Below the pieces are notes generated by a model, which had not been told where the DNA came from, ran no database searches, and saw only the letters and a program-made list of their open reading frames with translations. Positions 6,780 through 14,182 of a DNA stretch of 64,000 nucleotides are shown here, piece after piece. Source of the DNA: Gammaproteobacteria bacterium (lineage in GTDB: Bacteria > Pseudomonadota > Gammaproteobacteria > Nevskiales > Nevskiaceae). The stretch covers positions 1-64,000 of the forward strand of contig JAPLSA010000017.1 in NCBI GenBank assembly GCA_026398815.1, given 5' to 3'. How positions within the stretch are numbered: the stretch's first letter is position 1; each line of letters opens with the position of its first letter. Position numbers and translations under genes: made by a program.

Positions 6780-7859
6780 ATGCGAACGGGCGTCACTTTG
6801 ATCGACATCACGCGCGCTGCCGATCAGCTGCTGGCCGAGGGAGAAAGACCCACTGTCGAAGGCGTCCGCAAGGTGCTGGGTACCGGATCGCCCGGCACCG
6901 TTAATACCTTGCTGAAGGAGTATTACCAGGCACTGCCGGCGCGGCTGAATCTTCCGGCACCAATCGCTACGGCTGCCGCCGAGCTATACGAAAAAGTTCG
7001 TTCGACCGCGATGGAGGAGGTCAACGAAGCGCGCACTGAGCTTGAGCGTCAGCATGTGTCGCTGCAGGAGGCGCTTGCGGCCGACAAACAGGGCTTCGAA
7101 GCGGAAAAAGCCTCATTAAAATCGCAGGTTACGTCGCTTATGTCAGAAGCGAGGGGCCTCCAGGAGCAACTCGGTCAGGCGGCCGAGAGACAACGGACAC
7201 TGGAAGAAGCGCTATCCGATCAGACGGTACGCGCCAGCGCTGCCGATGCCAGGGCCTCCGCCGCAACTGAAGAGCGTGAGCGCGCGGAGCAGCGTTACAT
7301 CTCCGAACTGCAGCATGTTCGTGACCAGGCTGCAGGGAATGAACGCCATCTGTTATCGCGAATTGAAGAAGCTCAGGATCAGCTCAAGCGGTTAAAAGTC
7401 GAGCGTGAAAGAGAGGTTTCCGCGTCAGCAAAGCGTATCGCAACGCTTGAATCCGCTGCATTTGAAGCGGCTAAGGAGCTTTCAGCGCTGCGCACCGAGA
7501 TCGCCGCAGCCCAACGAGAGGCGGCTGGGCTGCGGGAAGCAGCGGCTTCAGCTGAGGCTGCTGCACTCCGAGACCGTGAAAGCCTGGTGAGGGATCTGCG
7601 AGCCACCGAGGAAGGACGGGATAGAGCCCTTGCGGAGGGTTTTCGCCTGCGAAGCGAGCTGGACAAAGCGGTTATCGATCGGAACGAAGCCATCCGCGAG
7701 GCGGGTAGGCACGAAGGTCGAGCGGCTGCGTTTCAAGGGCAGGTGGAAGAACTATCCCGAAAACACGCCGAGGTGGCATCGACTTTAGCTGCGGCTCAGA
7801 AGCCAGCGCTCCCCAGTCAGCCGGAGTTATTCACGCAAGAGGGGCCGGTTTCACCATGA
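6780..7859 (+). CDS. KfrA-type N-terminal DNA-binding protein with long coiled coil (TnpT-like)
   Basis: This 359-residue protein has an N-terminal DNA-binding module (about residues 1-60, with E-G-x-R-P-T-V-E-G-V-R-K-x-L-G-x-G-S-P-G-T-V) typical of the plasmid KfrA family. It is followed by roughly 270 residues of Ala/Glu/Arg/Gln-rich coiled coil. GAGAGGA lies seven bases before the ATG. In Tn4651-like transposons the coiled-coil partner TnpT binds the resolution site and helps the tyrosine recombinase TnpS; the divergent arrangement here matches that. KfrA proteins elsewhere act as plasmid autoregulators or partition aids, which is the alternative. Confidence 0.75.
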   Translation: MRTGVTLIDITRAADQLLAEGERPTVEGVRKVLGTGSPGTVNTLLKEYYQALPARLNLPAPIATAAAELYEKVRSTAMEEVNEARTELERQHVSLQEALAADKQGFEAEKASLKSQVTSLMSEARGLQEQLGQAAERQRTLEEALSDQTVRASAADARASAATEERERAEQRYISELQHVRDQAAGNERHLLSRIEEAQDQLKRLKVEREREVSASAKRIATLESAAFEAAKELSALRTEIAAAQREAAGLREAAASAEAAALRDRESLVRDLRATEEGRDRALAEGFRLRSELDKAVIDRNEAIREAGRHEGRAAAFQGQVEELSRKHAEVASTLAAAQKPALPSQPELFTQEGPVSP

Positions 7860-7880
7860 AGCGAGCTGTGCGAAAACTCT

Positions 7881-7896
7881 AAACCGCCGCTTTTTC
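7881..7896 (+). repeat. Direct repeat copy 1 of a terminal-repeat-like motif
   Basis: Bases 7881-7896 match 8026-8041 at 15 of 16 positions (AAACCGCC, then one variable base, then CTTTTTC). This copy lies 22 bases after the KfrA-like gene. It may be an internal copy of the element's end sequence or a relic of nested insertion. Confidence 0.55.
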
Positions 7897-8003
7897 AAGC
7901 TCGGTTTCGCAATTTGGCCGGCTAAAGACGGCTCGAAGGTCTATTTTGAGGCCTACCATAAGTCATTGTTAATAAAGACAATTATACAAAAAACACTTGT
8001 AAG

Positions 8004-9197
8004 CTATTGATTTTGAAGGAATCCCAAACCGCCACTTTTTCCTTCTTCAACCAGATGACCCCGATCCTGACGCGATGGAATGCGCTGCACGGTCTGGATC
8101 GGCACGCCGATGTAGTCGCGATCGTTGGAAACATTCCAGTCCCAGTAGCGCCAGGCGCTGACCGAGGTCAGCGTATGCGCGTCCAGGGTCCATTCGGAGA
8201 TCAGCGAGACGCCACCATCCTGGGTGTCGATGCGCAGGTCGGCGTCGATATCGGTCACCCGGTCGTAGACATCGCGGCTGGGCGGCTGGTAGCCGAGCCC
8301 GGCCGCCAGCGCCGGGAACTGCCGCGCGGCGTTGCGCCGGCTCCGGCCGACACGCAGGAAGCTCTGCGTGCAGCAGGCGGCATCCTGGTCCGACACATCG
8401 GCAATCAAGCGGAGCTTGAGATCGCTGTGGGCGCGGAACAGCAGCTGGCCGCGCAGCGCGAAGTTGTTCAGCGCATTCAGCTCATCGCCGGTGACGACGT
8501 TGTCGATGACGCCGTCGCGGCGCGTGAACTGCCCGGACACCCGCGCCGCCAGCAGGTCTTCCAGCACCGGCCCGGAGAATCCGCCCTTGGCCTGGAAGAA
8601 ATTGAACTGGCCGAACGACACCTCGCCGTTCGATTCGGGCGTGAAGGTCGGTTCGCGGCTGATGATGTGGATCGCGCCGGCCGTGGTGTTCTTGCCGAAC
8701 AGCGTGCCCTGCGGACCGCGCAGCACTTCGATGCGCTCGATATCGGTGAAGTCGAACGACGCGGTGGCCGGACGCCCGTGATAGACCTGATCGACATAGA
8801 AGCCGACGCCCGGCTCGATGCCGTCATTGGCGGCGCTGACCGAGAGCGTGTTCGAGCCGAGCCCGCGAATCGTGTAGGCGGTGTTCCTGGGATTGGCGGA
8901 GTTGTAGTAGAGCGACGGCACAAGCTGGCTCAGCGCCTGCACATTCACCGTGTAGCTGCTGTCCAGCAGACTGCCGTCGATCACCGATATCGCCGCCGGC
9001 ACCGATTGCAGGCTTTCCTCGCGGCGACGCGCCGTGACGATCACCTCGCTCAGAACGGCCGCCTCCCCGTCTGCGGTTGCCACGGCTTGCGTGCTCGTAG
9101 CCGCCGTTGCTGCTTGCGCAGGTGCTGCTTCCTGGGCTGCGGCGGGCGCTGCAATGACGCTCGCCGACAGCGCGGCAAGAACGGATTTGGCAAACAT
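8004..9197 (-). pseudogene. TonB-dependent receptor truncated at its 3' end by a mobile element
   Basis: The readable 397 residues begin with a signal peptide, then a TonB box-like segment (S-E-V-I-V-T-A-R-R-R-E-E-S-L-Q), a complete plug domain (about 60-170, with I-E-R-I-E-V-L-R-G-P-Q-G-T-L-F-G-K-N-T-T-A-G-A) and the first strands of the barrel. Typical receptors of this kind have 700-800 residues. After about residue 380 the translation changes to an unrelated Gly/Glu-rich tail, G-H-L-V-E-E-G-K-S-G-G, that is read from the candidate element end, and then stops. Most of the beta-barrel is missing, so it is almost certainly non-functional. The original substrate cannot be told. Confidence 0.85.
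8018..8062 (-). repeat. Candidate transposon terminal inverted repeat at the TonB-receptor breakpoint
   Basis: Read on the minus strand from 8062 the sequence begins GGGGTCATCTGG and continues into a purine-rich run containing the motif repeated at 7881-7896. Tn3-family ends usually start with GGGG and are 38-48 bases long. The start coincides, within a few bases, with the point where the TonB receptor stops resembling its family. The matching other end would lie left of this window, so the assignment is unconfirmed. Confidence 0.5.
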
Positions 9198-9228
9198 GGC
9201 AGCGACCCCTGATCGTTATTTCATCGTT

Positions 9229-9246
9229 ATATATTTATAAATATAT
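9229..9246. promoter_or_regulatory. Perfect 18-base AT palindrome upstream of the truncated TonB receptor
   Basis: ATATATTTA is followed directly by its reverse complement TAAATATAT, a perfect 9+9 palindrome centred about 40 bases upstream of the receptor's ATG. It stands out in otherwise GC-rich DNA. It may be an operator or an AT-rich promoter element; no regulator gene is adjacent. The remaining bases to 9422 show nothing recognisable. Confidence 0.5.
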
Positions 9247-9422
9247 CGACAGGGACAGCATCACTACAAGCGCGATCGAAACCGACAGGATGGCCGTGCT
9301 GCCTGCACGCGCGGACGCAGCGTGGAGGCTGCGGGCAAAGCCGCCGAACTACGCTTCCCAGCGCCAGCGCCGACGGCCGGCGCGCGCCGGCAGCGACATC
9401 CGCGGGTCAGACAGCCTCGGGT

Positions 9423-10949
9423 TCAGCGCGGGCGCTTGCGTCCGCGTTCGGGGATCGTCACCGCCTGCTCGTAGGCGTGCGCGGCGCGGTAGATCGTCGC
9501 CTCGTCCCAGTAACTGCCGATCAGCATCATGCCGATCGGCAGGCCGTTCGAGGTGCCGCAGGGAATCGAGATCGCCGGGTGGCCGCTGGCGTCGAACGGC
9601 GCGGTGTTGGCGATCATTTCCAGGCCGCGGGCGCAGCTTTCGGCCGGCCCGCAGTCGGCCGGCGGAATCTTCGTCGCCTTCATCGGCGTGGTCGGCATCA
9701 GCAGCAGGTCGTAACGCGACAGCGCGTCGTCGTAGGCGGCGCGGAGCTGGCGGTTGAGGTTCTGGGCTTTGGCGTAATGGTGGCCGCGATACTTCTTCAG
9801 CACGTGATGGCCGAACAGCATGGTGAGCTTGACGGTGTCCGACAGCTCGTCGGCGCGCTGCCGCCAGGCGTCGTGGGCGCGCTGCAGGCTGGTCACGTAC
9901 AGGCCCTTCCAGTTAAAGCCGAAGCCGTTGCCGTGCATCATCTGGGTGGTCGCCCCTTCGTGGGCGATCGCCGACCAGATGACCATGCCGACCGTGTGCA
10001 TCGGGATCGATACCTCCTCGACCACCGCGCCGAGCTTGCCGAACCGCGCGGCGGCACGCTTCACGGCGGCGTCGACATCAGCTTCGGAATTGCCGTGGCC
10101 GAAGCCTTCGCGGACCACGCCGATGCGCAGGCCCTTGACCGGCTGGCCGAGCGCGCCGAGGTAGTCGCCGCGCCGCACCTCGACCTGGCGGGCGTCCAGG
10201 CCATCGCTGCCGGCGATGACATCGAGCAGCAGCGCGTTGTCGGCGACGTTGGCGGTCATCGGCCCGATGTGATCGAGCGTGGCCTCGATGGCCATGATGC
10301 CGGTGTACGGCACCAGGCCGTGGGTGGCCTTCATGCCGACGATGCCGCACCACGAGGCGGGCATGCGGATCGAACCGCCTTGGTCGCTGCCGATCGCCAT
10401 GTCGACCTCGCCGGTCGCCACCAGCACGGCGCTGCCCGACGACGAGCCGCCGGACGAGTAGCCCGGCTTGTGCGGATTGATCACCGGTCCGAGCGCGCCG
10501 GTGTGGCTGCCGCCGGAGAAGCAGAAATATTCGCAGTGCGACTTGCCGAGCACGGTGCCGCCGGCATCGAGGATGCGCGTCACCAGCGTGGCGTCGACGT
10601 CCGGAACGTAGCCCTGCAGGGTCGAGGCACCATTCATCATCGGCACGCCGGCCACGCAGATGTTGTCCTTGATCGCGAAGGTCTTGCCCTTCAGCGGGCC
10701 GGCGGCGGCGCCGTCGATACGGCTTTTCACGTACCAGGCGTTGTGTGGATTCTCTGCAGCACTCGGCTGGTAGCCTGGCGTGCGCGGATAGGCCACGCGC
10801 GGCAGCACGTCCGGCATGTCTTCCAGCGCCGTATAGGCGGCGACCGTGCCGTCCATCAGGCCAAGGAAGCTGTCGATCTCAGCGGCCGACAGATGCAGGC
10901 CCAGTTCGCGGGCCACCTCGGCCATCTCATCGTGTGTCGGCTTTTTCAT
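9423..10949 (-). CDS. Amidase-signature amidohydrolase, predicted second step of nitrile degradation
   Basis: This 508-residue protein of the amidase-signature family hydrolyses amides to acid and ammonia. The Ser-cisSer-Lys triad is visible: Lys94 in A-I-K-D-N, the Gly/Ser-rich G-G-S-S-S-G-S-A segment at about 167-174, and the nucleophile Ser193 in D-Q-G-G-S-I-R. An N-terminal helical extension of about 80 residues resembles that of Rhodococcus-type enantioselective amidases linked to nitrile hydratases. It is divergent from the nitrile hydratase genes across 155 bases, so it most likely converts their amide product. A GAGGAAA ribosome site lies upstream of the ATG. Confidence 0.9.
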   Translation of the reverse strand: MKKPTHDEMAEVARELGLHLSAAEIDSFLGLMDGTVAAYTALEDMPDVLPRVAYPRTPGYQPSAAENPHNAWYVKSRIDGAAAGPLKGKTFAIKDNICVAGVPMMNGASTLQGYVPDVDATLVTRILDAGGTVLGKSHCEYFCFSGGSHTGALGPVINPHKPGYSSGGSSSGSAVLVATGEVDMAIGSDQGGSIRMPASWCGIVGMKATHGLVPYTGIMAIEATLDHIGPMTANVADNALLLDVIAGSDGLDARQVEVRRGDYLGALGQPVKGLRIGVVREGFGHGNSEADVDAAVKRAAARFGKLGAVVEEVSIPMHTVGMVIWSAIAHEGATTQMMHGNGFGFNWKGLYVTSLQRAHDAWRQRADELSDTVKLTMLFGHHVLKKYRGHHYAKAQNLNRQLRAAYDDALSRYDLLLMPTTPMKATKIPPADCGPAESCARGLEMIANTAPFDASGHPAISIPCGTSNGLPIGMMLIGSYWDEATIYRAAHAYEQAVTIPERGRKRPR

Positions 10950-11104
10950 CGCGCGAATTTCCTCAAAACAGCTTCAAAAGAAGGGAATTCCCGGAGGCTC
11001 CGCCTGCAGGCCGTGCGGCGGCAAGCGCGTGCCGCTCCCCGATTGACGCTCTGTCGACCCGCCGCTATGTTCGCCGACATCGCGTTCGTCTTCGAGGAGC
11101 CGCC

Positions 11105-11731
11105 ATGTCCCAGGATCACGATCATGCGCACGGGCATGACGCGCCGCTTCCCGAGGTGGTGCTGCGCGTGAAGGCGCTAGAAGCGCTGCTGATCGAGAAG
11201 GGGCTGGTTGATCCGGCTGCGCTCGATGCCATCGTCGATACCTACGAAACACGGATTGGTCCGCGCAACGGCGCCCGCGTCGTGGCCCGAGCCTGGACTG
11301 ATCCCGCCTACAAGGCGCGGCTGCTCGCCGATGGCAGCAAGGCGATCGCCGAACTGGGCTATTCCGGCGTGCAGGGCGAGGACATGGTGGTGGTGGAGAA
11401 CACGCCGGGTGTCCACAACATGGTGGTCTGCACGCTGTGCAGCTGCTATCCATGGCCGACGCTCGGGCTACCGCCGGTTTGGTACAAGTCCGCACCGTAT
11501 CGTTCGCGCGCAGTGATCGATCCACGCGGCGTGCTGAAGGAGTTCGGTGTCGAGGTTCCGGCCGACACGGAAGTGCGGGTCTGGGATTCCAACGCCGAGC
11601 TGCGCTACTTCGTGCTGCCGGAGCGCCCGCCGGGCTCGGAAGGTCTCGACGAAGAGGCGCTGATGGACCTGGTGACCCGCGATTCGATGATCGGCACCGG
11701 GCTGCCCAAGGCAGCCGGGGCGCAACCATGA
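11105..11731 (+). CDS. nthA: Cobalt-type nitrile hydratase alpha subunit
   Basis: This 208-residue metal-bearing subunit hydrates nitriles to amides in the cytosol. The metal site is V-C109-T-L-C112-S113-C114; Thr in the second place of C-T-L-C-S-C marks the cobalt (non-iron) type. The His-rich start (residues 4-11) and the [14 protein letters not shown] and [13 protein letters not shown] segments match Co-NHase alpha chains such as that of Pseudomonas putida. GAGGAG lies just before the ATG. Its stop overlaps the start of the next gene (ATGA). Confidence 0.95.
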   Translation: MSQDHDHAHGHDAPLPEVVLRVKALEALLIEKGLVDPAALDAIVDTYETRIGPRNGARVVARAWTDPAYKARLLADGSKAIAELGYSGVQGEDMVVVENTPGVHNMVVCTLCSCYPWPTLGLPPVWYKSAPYRSRAVIDPRGVLKEFGVEVPADTEVRVWDSNAELRYFVLPERPPGSEGLDEEALMDLVTRDSMIGTGLPKAAGAQP

Positions 11732-12051
11732 ACGGCGTGCACGACATGGGCGGCATGCAGGCCTTCGGACCGATCGACCGCGATGCCGAAGAACCGGTGT
11801 TCCATGCCGACTGGGAAAAGCGCGTGTTCGCGCTGTTCTTCGGCGGCTTCGCCGGGGGCTTCTTCAACGTCGACATGTTCCGCGCCGAGATCGAGCGGAT
11901 GCCCGGCCACGAGTACTTGCGTTCCAGCTATTACGAACACTGGCTGCACGCGATCGAAGCGCTGCTGATTCGCGGCGGCGCGGTCACCGATGTCGAACTG
12001 CAGGCGAAGATCGCCGAACTGCGCGCCGCCGGCCGCAAGGCGGCGCACTGA
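11728..12051 (+). CDS. Nitrile hydratase beta subunit, N-terminal half encoded as a separate gene
   Basis: This 107-residue protein begins [10 protein letters not shown] and has W-E-K-R-V-F-A-L and [14 protein letters not shown], the hallmark features of the helical N-terminal half of NHase beta. A normal beta subunit is about 215-235 residues; this one stops in the linker, and the following gene supplies the C-terminal half, joined by a one-base overlap (TGATG). Three-subunit relatives exist (thiocyanate hydrolase, toyocamycin nitrile hydratase). A single-base frameshift that split one beta gene is the alternative. The start overlaps the alpha stop by four bases. Confidence 0.88.
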   Translation: MNGVHDMGGMQAFGPIDRDAEEPVFHADWEKRVFALFFGGFAGGFFNVDMFRAEIERMPGHEYLRSSYYEHWLHAIEALLIRGGAVTDVELQAKIAELRAAGRKAAH

Positions 12052-12404
12052 TGCCCGCCCTGCCGCTGGAGATGGTCGCACCGCTGCTGGCTACTGGCGC
12101 CTCGACGCGGATGCCGGACACCGAACCGCCGCGCTTCAGTCCCGGCGACGCCGTGATCGCCAGGAACGTGCATCCGCTGAACCACACCCGACTGCCCCGC
12201 TACATCCGTGGCAAGCGCGGCACGGTGCGCGCCGACAACGGCACGTTCTCATTCAACGACACGGTTGCCCACGGGCTCGGCCACGAACCGCAGCATGTCT
12301 ACAGCGTGCGTTTCAGCGCGCAGGAGCTGTGGGGCCCACAGGCCTCGCCGCTCGACTCGGTCTACATCGACCTGTTCGATCGCTACCTCGACCCCGCGCC
12401 ATGA
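12051..12404 (+). CDS. Nitrile hydratase beta subunit, C-terminal half encoded as a separate gene
   Basis: These 117 residues correspond to the SH3-like barrel half of NHase beta: R-F-S-P-G-D-A-V near residue 28, H-T-R-L-P-R-Y-I-R-G-K-x-G-x-V near 45-58, H-G-L-G-H-E-P-Q-H-V-Y-S-V-R-F and E-L-W-G. The Arg residues of H-T-R and the following R-Y/R-G-K lie where beta-subunit arginines contact the oxidised metal cysteines. The first 25 residues align with the linker of ordinary beta chains, so no coding sequence seems lost at the split. ATG overlaps the previous stop by one base, and the next gene overlaps its stop by four. Confidence 0.88.
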   Translation: MPALPLEMVAPLLATGASTRMPDTEPPRFSPGDAVIARNVHPLNHTRLPRYIRGKRGTVRADNGTFSFNDTVAHGLGHEPQHVYSVRFSAQELWGPQASPLDSVYIDLFDRYLDPAP

Positions 12405-12769
12405 ATACGCCGCCACCGCTGCCCGCCGGCCTGCCGGCCATCCCCGCTGATGCCGACGGCCCGGTGTTCCGCGAGCCCTGGGAAGCGCAGATCTTCGCGC
12501 TGGTGATCCGCAGCCATCAGCGCGGTGCCTTTAGCTGGCACGAATGGGCGGAGACGCTGGGCGCCACCATCAAGGCCGCGCAGGCCGCCGGCGATGCCGA
12601 TCTCGGCGACACCTACTACCAGCATTGGGTCGACAGCCTGGAAGCGCTGCTGATCGCCAAGGGTCTGACCGATGCCGAGCGCCTGCACGCGCTCGAACAC
12701 GAGATCGCCGAACGCCCGACCGGCCGCCACACGCACGTGGCCCGGCGTACGCCGGTGCTGGTTTGCTGA
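12401..12769 (+). CDS. Nitrile hydratase accessory (activator) protein, beta-N-terminal-like
   Basis: The protein has 122 residues and resembles the N-terminal half of NHase beta: P-V-F-R-E-P-W-E-A-Q-I-F-A-L, S-W-H-E-W-A-E-T-L-G and Y-Y-Q-H-W-V-D-S-L-E-A-L-L. Small proteins of this type (P14K/NhlE-like) act as self-subunit-swapping chaperones that load cobalt into the alpha subunit and help its cysteine oxidation. The four-base overlap (ATGA) with the preceding beta-C gene and the cobalt permease behind it support that role. With the beta split, this operon has two separate small proteins of the same fold. Confidence 0.85.
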   Translation: MNTPPPLPAGLPAIPADADGPVFREPWEAQIFALVIRSHQRGAFSWHEWAETLGATIKAAQAAGDADLGDTYYQHWVDSLEALLIAKGLTDAERLHALEHEIAERPTGRHTHVARRTPVLVC

Positions 12770-13818
12770 AAGCCGCGTTCAGCGATGCCGCAGGCGGCCA
12801 GCGCTACAAGCTGACCGCGCTCTTCGCACTGCTGCTGGGCCTGAACATCGCGGTCTGGATGCTCAGCCTGGCGGTCTTTCGCGGCAATCCGGCGCTGCTC
12901 GGCACGGCGGTGCTGGCCTATGTGTTCGGGCTGCGCCATGCGGTCGATGCCGACCACATCGCCGCCATCGACAACGTCGTCCGCAAGCTGATGCAGGAAG
13001 GCAAGCAGCCGCTGACGGTCGGCTTCTGGTTCTCGGTCGGCCATTCGTCGCTGATCGTCATCGCGGTCGGCGTGATCGTGCTGGCGGCCTCGGCGCTGCA
13101 GCAGCGCATGGACGGCTACCGCGACATCGGTGGCCTGATTTCCACGGCGGTCTCCGGCTTCTTCCTGCTGCTGATCGCGGTCACCAACTTTATGATCCTG
13201 AAAGGCGTCTGGCGCAGCTTTCGCCGGGTGCGCGCCGGCCTGCCGGTCAGCGATGACGATCTCGACCTGCTGCTGGCCGGCCGTGGCTTTCTGGCGCGAA
13301 TGTTCCGTCCGCTGTTCCGGCTGGTCGGCAAGAGCTGGCACATGGCGGCGATCGGCTTCCTGTTCGGCCTGGGCTTCGACACCGCGACCGAGATCGCTCT
13401 GTTCGGCATGGCTGCCACCCACGCCATCGACGGCATTCCGCTGTGGTCGGCCATGCTGTTCCCGGCGCTGTTCGCCGCCGGCATGGTGCTGATCGATACC
13501 GCCGACAGCGTGCTGATGGTCGGCGCCTACGGCTGGGCTTTCGACCATCCGGTCCGGAAGCTCTGGTACAACCTGACGATCACCAGCGTGTCGATCCTGG
13601 TGGCCGTGGTGATCGGTGGCATCGAGGTCATCGGCCTGCTGGCGCGCAAGTTCGAGATCGAGGGCCGTGCCGGCGCGCTGATCGAGCAGCTGGACGCCGG
13701 TCTCGAGAACGTCGGCTATCTGGTGATCGGCGTGTTCGCCGTCAGCTGGCTGCTGTCGGCGGCGATCTACCGCTGGAAGCGCTACGACGACCTGCCGGTG
13801 GTGCGCCACGGCGTCTGA
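12763..13818 (+). CDS. NiCoT-family cobalt/nickel permease serving the nitrile hydratase
   Basis: This is a roughly 351-residue inner-membrane protein with about eight transmembrane segments. The diagnostic H-A-V-D-A-D-H-I-A-A-I-D-N motif of the HoxN/NhlF/NixA family lies in the second helix, with F-W-F-S-V-G-H-S-S and L-G-F-D-T-A-T-E-I further on. It imports Co(II) and/or Ni(II); cobalt is expected because it closes a Co-type nitrile hydratase operon, as NhlF does in Rhodococcus. The start is uncertain: a TTG at 12763, overlapping the accessory gene's stop by 7 bases, is the most reasonable choice and implies translational coupling. Confidence 0.9.
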   Translation: MLKAAFSDAAGGQRYKLTALFALLLGLNIAVWMLSLAVFRGNPALLGTAVLAYVFGLRHAVDADHIAAIDNVVRKLMQEGKQPLTVGFWFSVGHSSLIVIAVGVIVLAASALQQRMDGYRDIGGLISTAVSGFFLLLIAVTNFMILKGVWRSFRRVRAGLPVSDDDLDLLLAGRGFLARMFRPLFRLVGKSWHMAAIGFLFGLGFDTATEIALFGMAATHAIDGIPLWSAMLFPALFAAGMVLIDTADSVLMVGAYGWAFDHPVRKLWYNLTITSVSILVAVVIGGIEVIGLLARKFEIEGRAGALIEQLDAGLENVGYLVIGVFAVSWLLSAAIYRWKRYDDLPVVRHGV

Positions 13819-13842
13819 ACCGTCGTACCGTATCGACGAGCA

Positions 13843-13865
13843 CAAAAAAACCGCAGGCCTTGCGG
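13843..13865 (-). terminator. Rho-independent terminator of tRNA-Ala
   Basis: On the minus strand CCGCA-AGGCC-TGCGG forms a short GC hairpin followed by a run of seven T, 25 bases after the tRNA-Ala 3' end. Confidence 0.7.
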
Positions 13866-13889
13866 CGAGCGGCTCATTCGTGCGTCGTT

Positions 13890-13965
13890 TGGTGGAGCGG
13901 AGGAGGATCGAACTCCCGACCTCTGCATTGCGAACGCAGCGCTCTCCCAGCTGAGCTACCGCCCC
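13890..13965 (-). tRNA. tRNA-Ala, anticodon CGC
   Basis: The 76 bases fold as a complete cloverleaf on the minus strand with an encoded CCA end. The acceptor stem is GGGGCGG paired with CCGCTCC (one G-U pair). The T-arm contains GGTTCGA-type loop bases (GTTCGAT), and the anticodon stem CTGCG/TGCAG closes a TTCGCAA loop. Anticodon CGC reads GCG (Ala). A short hairpin with a T run follows. Confidence 0.93.
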
Positions 13966-14182
13966 ACACGACGGCGCGCAGTCTAACAACATTGCATTGC
14001 CGATGGGGAAGAATTTTCTGCGCAGCGGCCTCATCGGCATGATCGTTTGCAGCGATTGTCTGGCGCGATCACTCCGCGCAGCCGACGGAGGGCAGCCCGC
14101 AGCCGCTGCTGCGGCTGGCACCGGCTGCGCGGTCTCGACCATCATCGCGTCCATCGCCCTCTTGTTCGCGGAGCTGCCGTCC

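Noticed and set aside
13890-13965. tRNA-Ala as attachment site of the tyrosine recombinase
   Set aside because: The recombinase lies 7 kb away with backbone-like genes between, and no partial tRNA copy is seen near the recombinase.
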